A DNA stretch of 37,423 bases, from contig CADCBS010000026.1 of assembly GCA_902799715.1 (NCBI GenBank), forward strand, positions 15,084-52,506. Reading direction: 5' to 3'. Source of the DNA: an uncultured bacterium (GTDB lineage: Bacteria > Verrucomicrobiota > Kiritimatiellia > RFP12 > UBA1067). Within the stretch, counting starts at the first letter, position 1, and each line of letters starts with the position of its first letter. Shown here piece after piece: positions 23,618 to 31,083 of the stretch. The notes beneath the pieces were generated by a model, which saw only the letters and a program-made list of their open reading frames with translations, was not told the origin of the DNA and did not search any database. The position numbers and the translations under genes were made by a program.

Positions 23618-25013
23618 CGGAGCCACTTTCATACGCCGCGAACTGATGATCCGCATCGTCCGCGCGTTCGACGACGGGACCATCGGGGCCGAGCTCGACC
23701 GCATTCCCGTGAAACTGCGCCCGAAGGATTCAGCCGCGTCGCGCTGCTGCATCTACCGCGACCGCGCGATCCTGAAGTACCGCCTGATGGCGATGATGGG
23801 CGTGTCCGTGGAGGACGAGACCGACGAAACGAGGCAGCTGTCGTCGTACTGGGCCGAGAAGGAGGCGAAGGCCGGGGGCGGCGGCGCGCGCGGAACGCAT
23901 CCCTCCGCGCCGCTGAGCGTGTGCGGCCCCGCGTGCAGCGGCTGCCCCGACGCCAAGGTGGTCTCCACCCCGAACTGCCGCGGATGCTTTGCGCGCCCGT
24001 GCGTGTACAACTGCCCGAAGAAGGCGATTTCGATCGTGGGCGGCCAGTCGGTGATCGACCAGTCGCTCTGCGTGAAGTGCGGCAAATGCGTGTCGGCCTG
24101 CCCGTACCACGCCATCGTGAAGACGTCAGTCCCGTGCGAGGAGGCGTGCCCCGTGGGCGCGATACGCAAGAACGCGCACGGAGTGGCCGAAATCGACTTC
24201 GCGAAATGCATATTCTGCGGCAAGTGCTTCGCCGCCTGCCCGTTCGCCGCCGTGATGGAGCGCTCGCAGCTCGTGGACGTGCTGGCGGCGATGAAGCGCG
24301 GCGAAAAGCTCGTGGCGATGGTCGCGCCCGCCGCGGAGAAGCAGTTCCCGGGCAAGATCGAGCAGCTGCTTTCCGCCTGCGCCAAGGCAGGATTCGCCGA
24401 CGTGATGGAAGTCGCCCTCGGCGCGGAGATGACGACCTCGCACGAGACGGCGGAGTTCATCGAGCGCATGGAGAAGGACCCCAAGACGTTCATGGCCACA
24501 TCCTGCTGCCCGGCGTGGGTGAACCTCGTCGGGAAGCATCTTCCGGACCTCGTGGACCACGTGTCGCTGACGCCCAGCCCGATGGTCTACGCCCGCGAGA
24601 TCGCCAAGGCGAAGGACCCGTCGGCCAAGACCGTGTTCATCGGGCCGTGCGTGGCGAAGCGCAGCGAGGCGCGGCGCAAGGACGTAGACTACGTGCTCTC
24701 CTTCGAGGAGCTCGGCGCGATACTGGCCGGGCGCAAGATCGACGTGATCGCGTGCGAGCCTTGGCCCGTGGAGCGCCCGGCGAACCCCACGGCGCGCAAC
24801 TACGCGCGCAGCTGCGGCGTGACCGACGCCGTGCTGACGGAGGCGACTTCGCGGATCCCCGGCTTCAAGCTGGACGCGAAGCAGATAAACGGCATCGACC
24901 GCAAGACGTGCGCGATGGTGAAGCTCTACGCGTCCGGCAAGCTGCCGGTGAACTTCCTGGAGGTCATGGCCTGCCCCGGCGGCTGCCAGAACGGCCCCTG
25001 CTCCCTGTCCTGA
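23601..25013 (+). CDS. [FeFe] hydrogenase, group B-like
   Basis: A 470-residue iron-only hydrogenase. A helical N-terminus is followed by ferredoxin-type clusters: CGPACSGCP, CRGCFARPCVYNCP, CVKCGKCVSACP, CEEACP and CIFCGKCFAACP (residues 108-213). The H-cluster domain has L1 TSCCPAW (300-306), L2 IGPCVAKRSE (347-356) and L3 EVMACPGGCQNGP (454-466). The TSCCP form of L1 points to group B rather than the TSCSP of group A, and L3 ends NGP rather than GGG. The protein stops four residues later. The start could instead be ATG 23610, which has a better-spaced GGAGG. Likely role: proton reduction or hydrogen sensing in fermentative metabolism. Confidence 0.9.
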   Translation: MDGMLNGATFIRRELMIRIVRAFDDGTIGAELDRIPVKLRPKDSAASRCCIYRDRAILKYRLMAMMGVSVEDETDETRQLSSYWAEKEAKAGGGGARGTHPSAPLSVCGPACSGCPDAKVVSTPNCRGCFARPCVYNCPKKAISIVGGQSVIDQSLCVKCGKCVSACPYHAIVKTSVPCEEACPVGAIRKNAHGVAEIDFAKCIFCGKCFAACPFAAVMERSQLVDVLAAMKRGEKLVAMVAPAAEKQFPGKIEQLLSACAKAGFADVMEVALGAEMTTSHETAEFIERMEKDPKTFMATSCCPAWVNLVGKHLPDLVDHVSLTPSPMVYAREIAKAKDPSAKTVFIGPCVAKRSEARRKDVDYVLSFEELGAILAGRKIDVIACEPWPVERPANPTARNYARSCGVTDAVLTEATSRIPGFKLDAKQINGIDRKTCAMVKLYASGKLPVNFLEVMACPGGCQNGPCSLS

Positions 25014-25042
25014 CGCCGCCTGCGGCGGCGGCCGGCGTCAGG
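25009..25042. terminator. Hairpin holding both convergent stop codons
   Basis: CCTGACGCCG (25009-25018) pairs with CGGCGTCAGG (25033-25042) across a 14-nt GC-rich loop. The hydrogenase stop TGA is in the left arm and the MFS stop TGA is in the right arm as its mirror image. There is no T run, so it may act as a 3' stabiliser or weak bidirectional terminator. Confidence 0.5.
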
Positions 25043-26270
25043 GCCGGTCCGGCGCCGCCTTGACGCCGCCGCGGCAGAAAAGCGCCGCAAGCGCGAACGC
25101 GGCGGCGGAAAGCCCCAGCGCCCAGGCGAACGGCACCGTCCACTCGTTGCGGACCGCGCCGTCCGGTCCAGCCGTGCGGCTCGCGGCGAGTATCGCGTCG
25201 AACACCGCCACCGAAAGGAATCCGCCGGCCCCGGCGGTGACGAGCATCACCAGCCCTTGCGCCTGGTTGCGCAGTTCCGGCGGCGCGATCTCCGCCATGT
25301 GCATCTGCACCCCCACCACGAGGATGCAGAAAATCAGCCCGTGCACGAGGATGCCGCCGTAGTCGAACACGTGCATCCCCGTCGCCGCCGCCGCGTAGAA
25401 GCAGGCGTAGCGGAACGCGAGCGCGCCGATCCCCGCCAGCAGCGTCCCCTTGAAGCCAAGCCTGCGCATCATGAGCGGCAGCGCCAGCATGAATGCCAGC
25501 TCCGCGGCCTGCCCCAGGTTCTGCATCAGGTTGAGATACTGGAATCCCGAGTCCGCAAGGTATATCGTGTTGTAGGCGAGATACCACTGGAACGGGACCA
25601 TCGCAAGCAGCAGGACTGCGAAGAGCACGGCGACGTCGCGGTTCTTCAGCAGCGACAGCGCGCGCAGCCCCAGCGCGTCCGCCACGCTCATCGGGGTGCC
25701 TTTGGCCTTGGGCGGGGTGGACGGCATCGCGAGCGCCGTGGCCGCGCCCGCGGCCGACACGGCCGCCGCCGCCGCGAATATCCACGGCGACGTGTCGAAG
25801 CCGTCGAAGCCGAAGCATTTTATCGCGACGGCGGAGAACACGGCGCTGCACGCCCATCCTATCGAGCCGCACGCGCGGATGCGCGGGAAAGAGGAGGCCG
25901 GAGCGTGCGCCATCGCTATCGCGGCGGCGACCGACCATGTCGGCATCAGGAACACGGTGTCGACCGCGAGAAGCAGAGTGAGGACCGCCGGGTCGCGCAC
26001 GTGGAAGCATGCGGCCAGCACGGCGGCGGAAACGGCGTTGCAGGCGGCCAGCACCGTGCGCGAGTCGAAGAACCTGTCGGCGAACATGCAGACGAGCGGC
26101 GACGCGAACATGCCCGCCCCCATGAGTGCACCGCAATACGGAACCCACGCCTCGCCGCCCTGGAGCGTGCGCACGTACGGCCCCACGGTGGTGAACCACA
26201 CGGGGAAGACCATCATCTGCACGAACATCATGGCCATCAGGCCGGCCGTGCGCTTCCTGTCCGTTTCCAT
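25038..26270 (-). CDS. MFS transporter (sugar or nucleoside symporter type)
   Basis: A 410-residue membrane protein with about twelve hydrophobic segments and an MFS layout. The N-terminus METDRKRTAGLMAMMFVQMM runs straight into helix 1, a motif VCMFADRFFDSRTV follows helix 2, and a central cytoplasmic loop PSTPPKAKGTPMS separates the halves. It resembles the NHS/LacY-like MFS_1-like group. AAGGA lies upstream of the ATG at 26270. The gene begins 42 bp after the stop of a predicted secreted glycosidase, so it may import the released sugar. The substrate is not shown. Confidence 0.82.
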   Translation of the reverse strand: METDRKRTAGLMAMMFVQMMVFPVWFTTVGPYVRTLQGGEAWVPYCGALMGAGMFASPLVCMFADRFFDSRTVLAACNAVSAAVLAACFHVRDPAVLTLLLAVDTVFLMPTWSVAAAIAMAHAPASSFPRIRACGSIGWACSAVFSAVAIKCFGFDGFDTSPWIFAAAAAVSAAGAATALAMPSTPPKAKGTPMSVADALGLRALSLLKNRDVAVLFAVLLLAMVPFQWYLAYNTIYLADSGFQYLNLMQNLGQAAELAFMLALPLMMRRLGFKGTLLAGIGALAFRYACFYAAAATGMHVFDYGGILVHGLIFCILVVGVQMHMAEIAPPELRNQAQGLVMLVTAGAGGFLSVAVFDAILAASRTAGPDGAVRNEWTVPFAWALGLSAAAFALAALFCRGGVKAAPDRP

Positions 26271-26312
26271 TTCCGCCCGTCCTTCCGCAGCCTCGCGCCC
26301 GTTCCGGCGCCG

Positions 26313-27878
26313 TCATCTCTCGGGGCGCGTGCGCGCGCGGGCGCGGCGCGAGATCTCTTCCCACGTATCCTTCGTACTCCAGAATATCTCCGCCTGGCCC
26401 ATGGTCGCGTACGAATATGGAGGGTTGTATTCCGCGACGGCGCTGAGTTCGTGCGGACGCGGGCCGTCGCCGGCGCGCAAGGCGCGCAGGTGCTCCCACG
26501 CATGCCTGCCGTTGGCGATCCAGTCTTCGTCGAGCGAGGGGTGCCGGTACGCGGCGTTCTCCACGTCGCGCTCGAGGAGCCTGCGCCCGGCGCATCCGAG
26601 CATGAACGGGCCGGACGGGGAGACGAAATCGCTCCAGTCTATGCGCAGCTGCGCCTTCCAGCAGAAGCCCGCGCAGGGCGTGAGCGAGAGCACCTTCTTG
26701 CAGAACGCGGTGTCGGGCTTCGAGATTCTGCCGTTGGCGTCGCTGAACGGGAATCCGCCGCAGTCTTCCCACAGGATTTCGAACGACGGGTCGGTTTTCG
26801 CGATCGCGGCGGTGCCGGCCTTGCTTTTGACGGACGTGGAGTGCAGGCCGAATATTATCTTCGTGGAGGGGGATTCCGCGTGGATGCGCCTGGCCGTCGT
26901 GTTCACCAGTTCCGTGACGGCCTCCGGCAGGGACCGTCCGCCTATGGTCTTGCGGCTCGTCTCGGTGAAGCTCTGGAAGTATATGCCGTCGCCGCCCATC
27001 GGCTTCCACATCGTGCGCCACTGCTCGACTATGCCGTCGGCGAGTTTCGCGAAATCGAGGTTCTTCGCGTCCATGTCGCTGAACGTCCATCCCCAGGAGA
27101 AGCCCCAGTAGACCTCTATGCCCCAACTGTGCGCGCATTCCACCACGTCGCGCGCGTTCACCACGGGGCGGTTGTTCCAGAGTATCGCGCGGTTCATCCT
27201 GGCGCGGGCCATGGCCCTGAAGGCGGAACGGTAGTCGTCTATCACGAAGCCCCACGCCCATACGCTGCGCACGGGCGTCTCCGGCGCCGTCGCATACGTG
27301 AAGGACGGTATCTTCGCCGCGCGGAAGAACGAGCCTGCGAAGCGGTTGTGCTGGCCGGCCACCTTCTTTTCGAGGTCGGGCACGATCGTGTCGAGGAAGT
27401 CGAACGCGCCCCACAGCACGGCTGCGGGCGTGTCGCCCGCGATCAGGACCGTGTTTCCGCCCTTGTCCGCCCGCGTCTTCACGAGGTATCCGCCGGCCGG
27501 GACCTTGTCCGCCCCGAGAAGGCCGCGCAGCGTGGCGTTCTCCGACGGCACGCCTATCACGATCCTGTCGCGCTTGCCCTGGACCGGCGCGCCGCCGTCC
27601 TTTTCGAGCGGCAGCACGAGCGCCGTGGCGAGGTGCTTTTCGCGCAGCAGGTGCTGCCCCACGCGCTCGGTGAGTATCTCGAGAGCGCGGCCTTGCGGGC
27701 CTTCCGCCGACGAATACACGATCTTCCACGTGCCGCCGCGCTCCGGCTTGTTGTTCCTAACCCCGTCGTAGGCGGCCTGCGCCGCGATGCAGAACGCGGC
27801 CGCCGCGGCCGCGATCGCGGCCCTGGCGCCTGCGCGCGTCCATGCGGACGCCTGCTTGGACATTCCACCCGTTGCCAT
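26313..27878 (-). CDS. Secreted putative glycoside hydrolase (GH67/GH20-like layout)
   Basis: A 521-residue protein with an N-terminal membrane or signal segment (residues about 16-36, ARAAIAAAAAAFCIAAQA). Residues about 40-170 are an alpha/beta domain with GRALEILTERVGQHLL, DRIVIGVP and AAVLWGAFDFLDTIVP, like the N-terminal domains of alpha-glucuronidases and hexosaminidases. A TIM-barrel-like region follows, with RMNRAILWNNRP, WGIEVYWGFSWGW, IYFQSFTETSRK and ILWEDCGGFPF; the acidic residues in these motifs could be catalytic. The family cannot be fixed by eye. AAAGGA precedes the ATG at 27878. It is co-oriented and probably co-transcribed with the MFS transporter. Confidence 0.7.
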   Translation of the reverse strand: MATGGMSKQASAWTRAGARAAIAAAAAAFCIAAQAAYDGVRNNKPERGGTWKIVYSSAEGPQGRALEILTERVGQHLLREKHLATALVLPLEKDGGAPVQGKRDRIVIGVPSENATLRGLLGADKVPAGGYLVKTRADKGGNTVLIAGDTPAAVLWGAFDFLDTIVPDLEKKVAGQHNRFAGSFFRAAKIPSFTYATAPETPVRSVWAWGFVIDDYRSAFRAMARARMNRAILWNNRPVVNARDVVECAHSWGIEVYWGFSWGWTFSDMDAKNLDFAKLADGIVEQWRTMWKPMGGDGIYFQSFTETSRKTIGGRSLPEAVTELVNTTARRIHAESPSTKIIFGLHSTSVKSKAGTAAIAKTDPSFEILWEDCGGFPFSDANGRISKPDTAFCKKVLSLTPCAGFCWKAQLRIDWSDFVSPSGPFMLGCAGRRLLERDVENAAYRHPSLDEDWIANGRHAWEHLRALRAGDGPRPHELSAVAEYNPPYSYATMGQAEIFWSTKDTWEEISRRARARTRPER

Positions 27879-27949
27879 ATCTTTTTATCCTTTCGTCGCT
27901 TGGAGTCATTGCCCGGCGGCCTGGACAGACGCAACCGAAGGCATTTTGA

Positions 27950-27978
27950 AATATACCATAAATCCCCCCGTGGGGCAA
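27950..27978 (-). promoter_or_regulatory. Promoter of the glycosidase-MFS operon
   Basis: Minus-strand extended -10 ATGGTATATT (from 27950) with -35-like TTGCCC (27973-27978) at 17 bp. The predicted start is near 27943, about 65 nt before the ATG at 27878. Confidence 0.55.
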
Positions 27979-28021
27979 TTCCCGCGCCCCGCTCTCCTTC
28001 GATTCAGCGCACGCCGCACGG

Positions 28022-28057
28022 TTTTGTCAGATTTCCGCGGTTCCGGCGTATGTATCC
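28022..28057 (+). promoter_or_regulatory. Promoter-like element, copy 1 (before the ABC exporter)
   Basis: Begins TTTTGTCAGATT and has CGTATGTA 25 bp downstream. TTGTCA (28024-28029) is five of six to a -35 and TATGTA (28049-28054) stands 19 bp on. The same element with the same spacing recurs at 29714-29749 before the precursor peptide gene. Confidence 0.45.
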
Positions 28058-29734
28058 GTGAATATGGAAAGCAAATCCAAATCCGCATCCGCGGAAAACC
28101 GGGCGGCGCCGCGGGCCGGCCGCCTGCGTTTCCTCGCGTCGATACTCTTCTCGTCGCCGGCCGTGGCGTTCGTCCACGCCCCGGCACTCGCCGCGCAGAC
28201 CGCAGCCGGCATTGCGATCCCGTTCGCCGTGGGACGCTTCATCGACGCGCTCGTCGCCGGGACGCCGGCCGTCCGGCCGTTCGTCGCGTTCGCAACGCTG
28301 TCCGTCGCGTCCGCAGCGGCTTCGGCCCTGCTGCAGCGGTTCATCCTGCGCCGCGCGCGGCGCGTCGAGCTGGAGCTGCAATACCGCGTGCTCGACGCCG
28401 CGGCCGGCTACTCTCCGCACGATCTTTCCGCCATCGCGGAGGGCGGTCTGGTGGCCAAGCTCGTCCGCGACGCCGCGGCCGTCTCCGGATTCGTGGGCGG
28501 AATGTATCCGCGGCTCCTGGCGGCCGCGGTCACGATGGCCGCGGCCGGCTTCGCCCTGCATTCCCGCTCCCCGGCGCTCTGCGCCGGTTTCGTGGCGTTC
28601 ATCCCGCTGTCGGCCGCGATGTTCCTGCCGTTCGCCCGCCGGTTCTCCGAAAACTCCTCGGCGGTGCGCAAGCGCGGCGACAGGTCTTTCATCGTCCTGT
28701 TCGACTTCTTCCGCACGCTGCCGTTCCTGCGCCTGCTCGGCGCGGAGCGCCGCTTCGCCGCGACGGCGCGCGAGTCGCTGCGGGGGCTGAACGGATGCGG
28801 CGATTCGACAGATTCGCTGGTCACGGCGTTCGGCGCGCTTCTGTCCGCGATCCTCACGGCCGGCCAGATAGCGGTCCTGGGCATAGCGGGGACGCTCGCC
28901 GCGAACGGCTCGATCCCCGTGGGCGACGTCGTGGTCTACCAGATGCTGTTCATGTCCGCCATGCAGTCCGTGCAGGGCGTGGTCTCGCTCCTTCCGGGGG
29001 CCGCCGCGCTGCGCGAGGGCGTGGATTCCCTGCGCGAGGCGCTTTCGCATCCGCAGGAACGGCGGGGCGGCAGGTCCGCCGGCGCGGTGGAAAGCCTCGA
29101 ATTCAGGAACGTGACGTTCGCATATCCGGGCGGCGCACCGGTGGCGAAGGATTTCTCCGCCGTCTTCAGGCGCGGGCGAGCCGTGGCGTTCGCGGGCGCC
29201 AACGGCGCCGGCAAGACCACGCTCCTGAAACTCGCCGTCGGCGCGCTCGAGCCGCAATCGGGGGAGGTGCTCGTGAACGGCATCCCCTTGAAGGAGCTGG
29301 ACGCCGCGGAATTCAGGCGGGCGATCGGAGTGGTGTTCCAGGACAGCCTCGTCGTATCCGGCACGGTGCGCGACAACGTAACCCTGCGCGACCCGGCGTT
29401 CGGTCCGGCGGACGTCGAGGCCGCCGCCGCGGAAAGCGGGCTTGCGGAAGTGGCGGAAAAGCTCCCCGCCGGATACGACACCGCCGTCGGCGACGGCGGC
29501 CAGGCCCTTTCCGGCGGCGAGCGCCAGCGCCTCGCCATCGCCCGCGCGCTCGTGCGCAAGCCGGGGATCCTGGTGTTGGACGAAGCCACGAACCACCTCG
29601 ACGCGCAGGCGCGCGCCGCGTTCGGCGGCCTGCTCCGCCGGATATCGAAAGACCGCATAGTCCTGGTCGTAACCCACGACGACGCGACAGCCGGCATCTG
29701 CGACGAAAAAATATTTTGTCAGATTCCCGGATGA
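28058..29734 (+). CDS. ABC exporter of the graspetide locus
   Basis: A 558-residue half-transporter with fused membrane and ATPase domains. Residues about 25-315 are a type-1 exporter membrane domain with five to six hydrophobic segments. The nucleotide-binding domain has Walker A GANGAGKTT (380-388), signature LSGGERQR and Walker B ILVLDEATNHLD. There is no N-terminal C39 peptidase domain, so leader removal would need another protease. Start is GTG 28058 or ATG 28064, without a Shine-Dalgarno. Because it precedes a peptide gene and an ATP-grasp ligase in the same orientation, the likely cargo is the modified peptide, as for the exporter in microviridin clusters. CydCD-like or general lipid export cannot be excluded from sequence alone. 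Confidence 0.85.
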   Translation: MNMESKSKSASAENRAAPRAGRLRFLASILFSSPAVAFVHAPALAAQTAAGIAIPFAVGRFIDALVAGTPAVRPFVAFATLSVASAAASALLQRFILRRARRVELELQYRVLDAAAGYSPHDLSAIAEGGLVAKLVRDAAAVSGFVGGMYPRLLAAAVTMAAAGFALHSRSPALCAGFVAFIPLSAAMFLPFARRFSENSSAVRKRGDRSFIVLFDFFRTLPFLRLLGAERRFAATARESLRGLNGCGDSTDSLVTAFGALLSAILTAGQIAVLGIAGTLAANGSIPVGDVVVYQMLFMSAMQSVQGVVSLLPGAAALREGVDSLREALSHPQERRGGRSAGAVESLEFRNVTFAYPGGAPVAKDFSAVFRRGRAVAFAGANGAGKTTLLKLAVGALEPQSGEVLVNGIPLKELDAAEFRRAIGVVFQDSLVVSGTVRDNVTLRDPAFGPADVEAAAAESGLAEVAEKLPAGYDTAVGDGGQALSGGERQRLAIARALVRKPGILVLDEATNHLDAQARAAFGGLLRRISKDRIVLVVTHDDATAGICDEKIFCQIPG

Positions 29735-29749
29735 CGTCCGTATCTACTT
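29714..29749 (+). promoter_or_regulatory. Promoter-like element, copy 2 (before the precursor peptide)
   Basis: Begins TTTTGTCAGATT, overlapping the end of the exporter gene, with CGTATCTA 25 bp downstream: TTGTCA (29716-29721), a 19-bp gap and TATCTA (29741-29746). Spacing and outer sequences match copy 1 at 28022. The start of transcription would be near 29753. Confidence 0.45.
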
Positions 29750-29751
29750 TT

Positions 29752-29788
29752 GTTGCGGACGGGTGTCCGCAGCGTTTGGTTGACCAAA
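29752..29788 (+). promoter_or_regulatory. Two hairpins in the precursor leader
   Basis: GTTGCGGAC-GGGT-GTCCGCAGC forms a 9-bp stem with one wobble pair (29752-29773). It is followed directly by TTTGGT-TG-ACCAAA (29775-29788). An A-rich tract then leads to AAAGGAG. The structures could protect or regulate the short precursor mRNA. They are not followed by T runs and are therefore poor terminators. Confidence 0.4.
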
Positions 29789-29815
29789 ACAAAAAAAACA
29801 AAGGAGCAATCCAAA

Positions 29816-29941
29816 ATGACACCAAGCGAAGTCGCGACCGACGTCGCAAGCATCAGCCCCGTCGAGAACGGGAACATCGGCACTGGTACGAATTTCACGT
29901 ATACGTTCGAGCGTCTTGACGACTCGAACACGTGGGGCTGA
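29816..29941 (+). CDS. Graspetide-type precursor peptide, 41 residues
   Basis: A short gene with an excellent AAAGGAG 9 bp before the ATG. The N-terminal leader-like part is MTPSEVATDVASISPVENGN, and the C-terminal core-like part is IGTGTNFTYTFERLDDSNTW plus a final Gly. The core has hydroxyl residues Thr23, Thr25, Thr28, Thr30, Ser37 and Thr39, and acidic residues Glu32, Asp35 and Asp36. This is the composition that ATP-grasp ligases of the microviridin type link through side-chain ester bonds; no Lys is present, so amide rings are not expected. A terminator follows, then the ligase gene 185 bp downstream. The core does not match the microviridin TxKYPSD or plesiocin TTxxxxEE patterns. The call rests on context and composition. 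Confidence 0.72.
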   Translation: MTPSEVATDVASISPVENGNIGTGTNFTYTFERLDDSNTWG

Positions 29942-29960
29942 GACCATAATAACGGAAACC

Positions 29961-29990
29961 CGGGGGCTGGCGACCGCCAGCCCCCGTTTA
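29961..29990 (+). terminator. Terminator/attenuator between precursor and ligase
   Basis: CGGGGGCTGGC (29961-29971), loop GACC and GCCAGCCCCCG (29976-29986) form an 11-bp GC-rich stem followed by TTTA. Partial termination here would give many precursor transcripts and few ligase transcripts, a common arrangement in RiPP loci. Confidence 0.7.
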
Positions 29991-30022
29991 AAGCGCTCCC
30001 TCGCAGTGCCGCAAAACCGCGG

Positions 30023-30130
30023 ATGCGAGGCTTGCAACGGGCAGGCTCCGGTTTTCGCAGAGCCTCCGCCCCGGCGCTCGATGAATATTCCTCCGTCAAA
30101 GCACTATACGCAGACAGGACAAGACAATGA
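30023..30130 (+). other. Short open frame coupled to the ligase start (doubtful)
   Basis: A 35-codon frame from ATG 30023 stops at TGA 30128-30130, which overlaps the ligase ATG as ATGA. Its end reads SAPALDEYSSVKALYADRTR, with Ser, Tyr, Asp, Glu and Lys that could also be ligase substrates. It has no Shine-Dalgarno and its start is basic and Arg-rich. It may be a coupling frame, a second precursor or chance; the region also folds into small hairpins. Confidence 0.2.
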
Positions 30131-31062
30131 TTTTCATCGCCACCTGCAGCAAAGACACGACAACAGACATTGTCACGGGCGAACTTGACGCGTCCAGCGT
30201 CTTCCGCTTCAACATCGACAAGCCCGACGACTTCTCATGGGACTTCCACGCCGGCGGATTCCGCATCGCGGACGTGACGACAGACAGCGAAATCACCGGG
30301 AAGACCATTACTTCGTTTTACCTGAGGAAGCCGATGTTCCTCGATTCTGTCGACGTGCCGAAATACGGCTGCGTCGAGAACTGGCGGCGGGAAGAGACTT
30401 CGGAACTGCTCAACGACTTCTACCGCGAATGCCAAAGCCGGAACCTCGTCGTGCTCGTCCGCAGCAAAAACAGCCATTACGGCAAACTGCGCCAGCTGAT
30501 TGCCGCAAAGAAATACTTCCGCGTAGCGCCATGGCATTTCTTCCACGGCGAACTGCCGGAAGAACTGAAACGCGGCAGATGGGTCGTAAAGTCGATAACC
30601 CAGACGCCGGTAGGCCAAAGCAAGATATTCTTCGTGAAAGAGGTGGATCCGGCGGCGCTCGACCTTTCCTATCCGTGGTTCGTGCAGGAGCGGATTGATG
30701 GCGAGGAGGAAGTTACGGTCGTCTATATCGACGGCAAGACCTACGCCGCGAATGCACCGCGCGATTCTTTCGACACGGAAGATTCGCGGAAAACCCTTAT
30801 GGAGCATCCACGCGCGTGGCCGCGATGCGGACTTTCGGAGGAGGAGGAACGCGCCATCAAGGGCTTCATGGACGAGACCGGCTACAGATTCGGGCGCTTC
30901 GACTTCATAAGGAAAGACGGCGAGCTGTGGTTCCTCGAACTGAATCCGAACGGGCAGTGGGCGTGGCTTGACGAGAAGAACGAGCACGGGCTCGTCTCGA
31001 TGGTCGCCGACGCGATAAAGAGGGAAGACGCAGAGCACCGGAAGGCGCTTTCGCGCCTGTAG
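30127..31062 (+). CDS. ATP-grasp peptide ligase (MvdC/MvdD-like graspetide maturase)
   Basis: A 311-residue ATP-grasp enzyme. The N-terminal half is a pre-ATP-grasp domain (MIFIATCSKDTTTDIV, ITSFYLRKP). The ATP-grasp fold has the phosphate-binding lysine in RWVVKSI (Lys155), the hinge region YPWFVQERIDGEEEVTVVYI, then GRFDFIRKDGELWFLELNPN and GQWAWLDEKNEHGL. The ELNPNGQW motif (271-278) and downstream MVADAI are hallmarks of enzymes that form side-chain ester or amide rings in microviridin-type peptides. These ligases activate Asp/Glu side chains by phosphorylation. The usual DWR motif of microviridin ligases is not seen; DSRKTLMEHPRAWPRCG stands in its place. CAGGA precedes the ATG. Confidence 0.9.
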   Translation: MIFIATCSKDTTTDIVTGELDASSVFRFNIDKPDDFSWDFHAGGFRIADVTTDSEITGKTITSFYLRKPMFLDSVDVPKYGCVENWRREETSELLNDFYRECQSRNLVVLVRSKNSHYGKLRQLIAAKKYFRVAPWHFFHGELPEELKRGRWVVKSITQTPVGQSKIFFVKEVDPAALDLSYPWFVQERIDGEEEVTVVYIDGKTYAANAPRDSFDTEDSRKTLMEHPRAWPRCGLSEEEERAIKGFMDETGYRFGRFDFIRKDGELWFLELNPNGQWAWLDEKNEHGLVSMVADAIKREDAEHRKALSRL

Positions 31063-31083
31063 CGGCTCCATGGCCGCAGTCGC

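Noticed and set aside
25257-28061. Plus-strand open frame of more than 900 codons opposite the MFS and glycosidase genes
   Set aside because: It is antisense to two supported genes and has no recognisable domain.
29779-29784. TTGACC as the -35 of a precursor promoter
   Set aside because: No -10 lies at 16-19 bp; that position is occupied by the Shine-Dalgarno. The element at 29714-29749 fits better.
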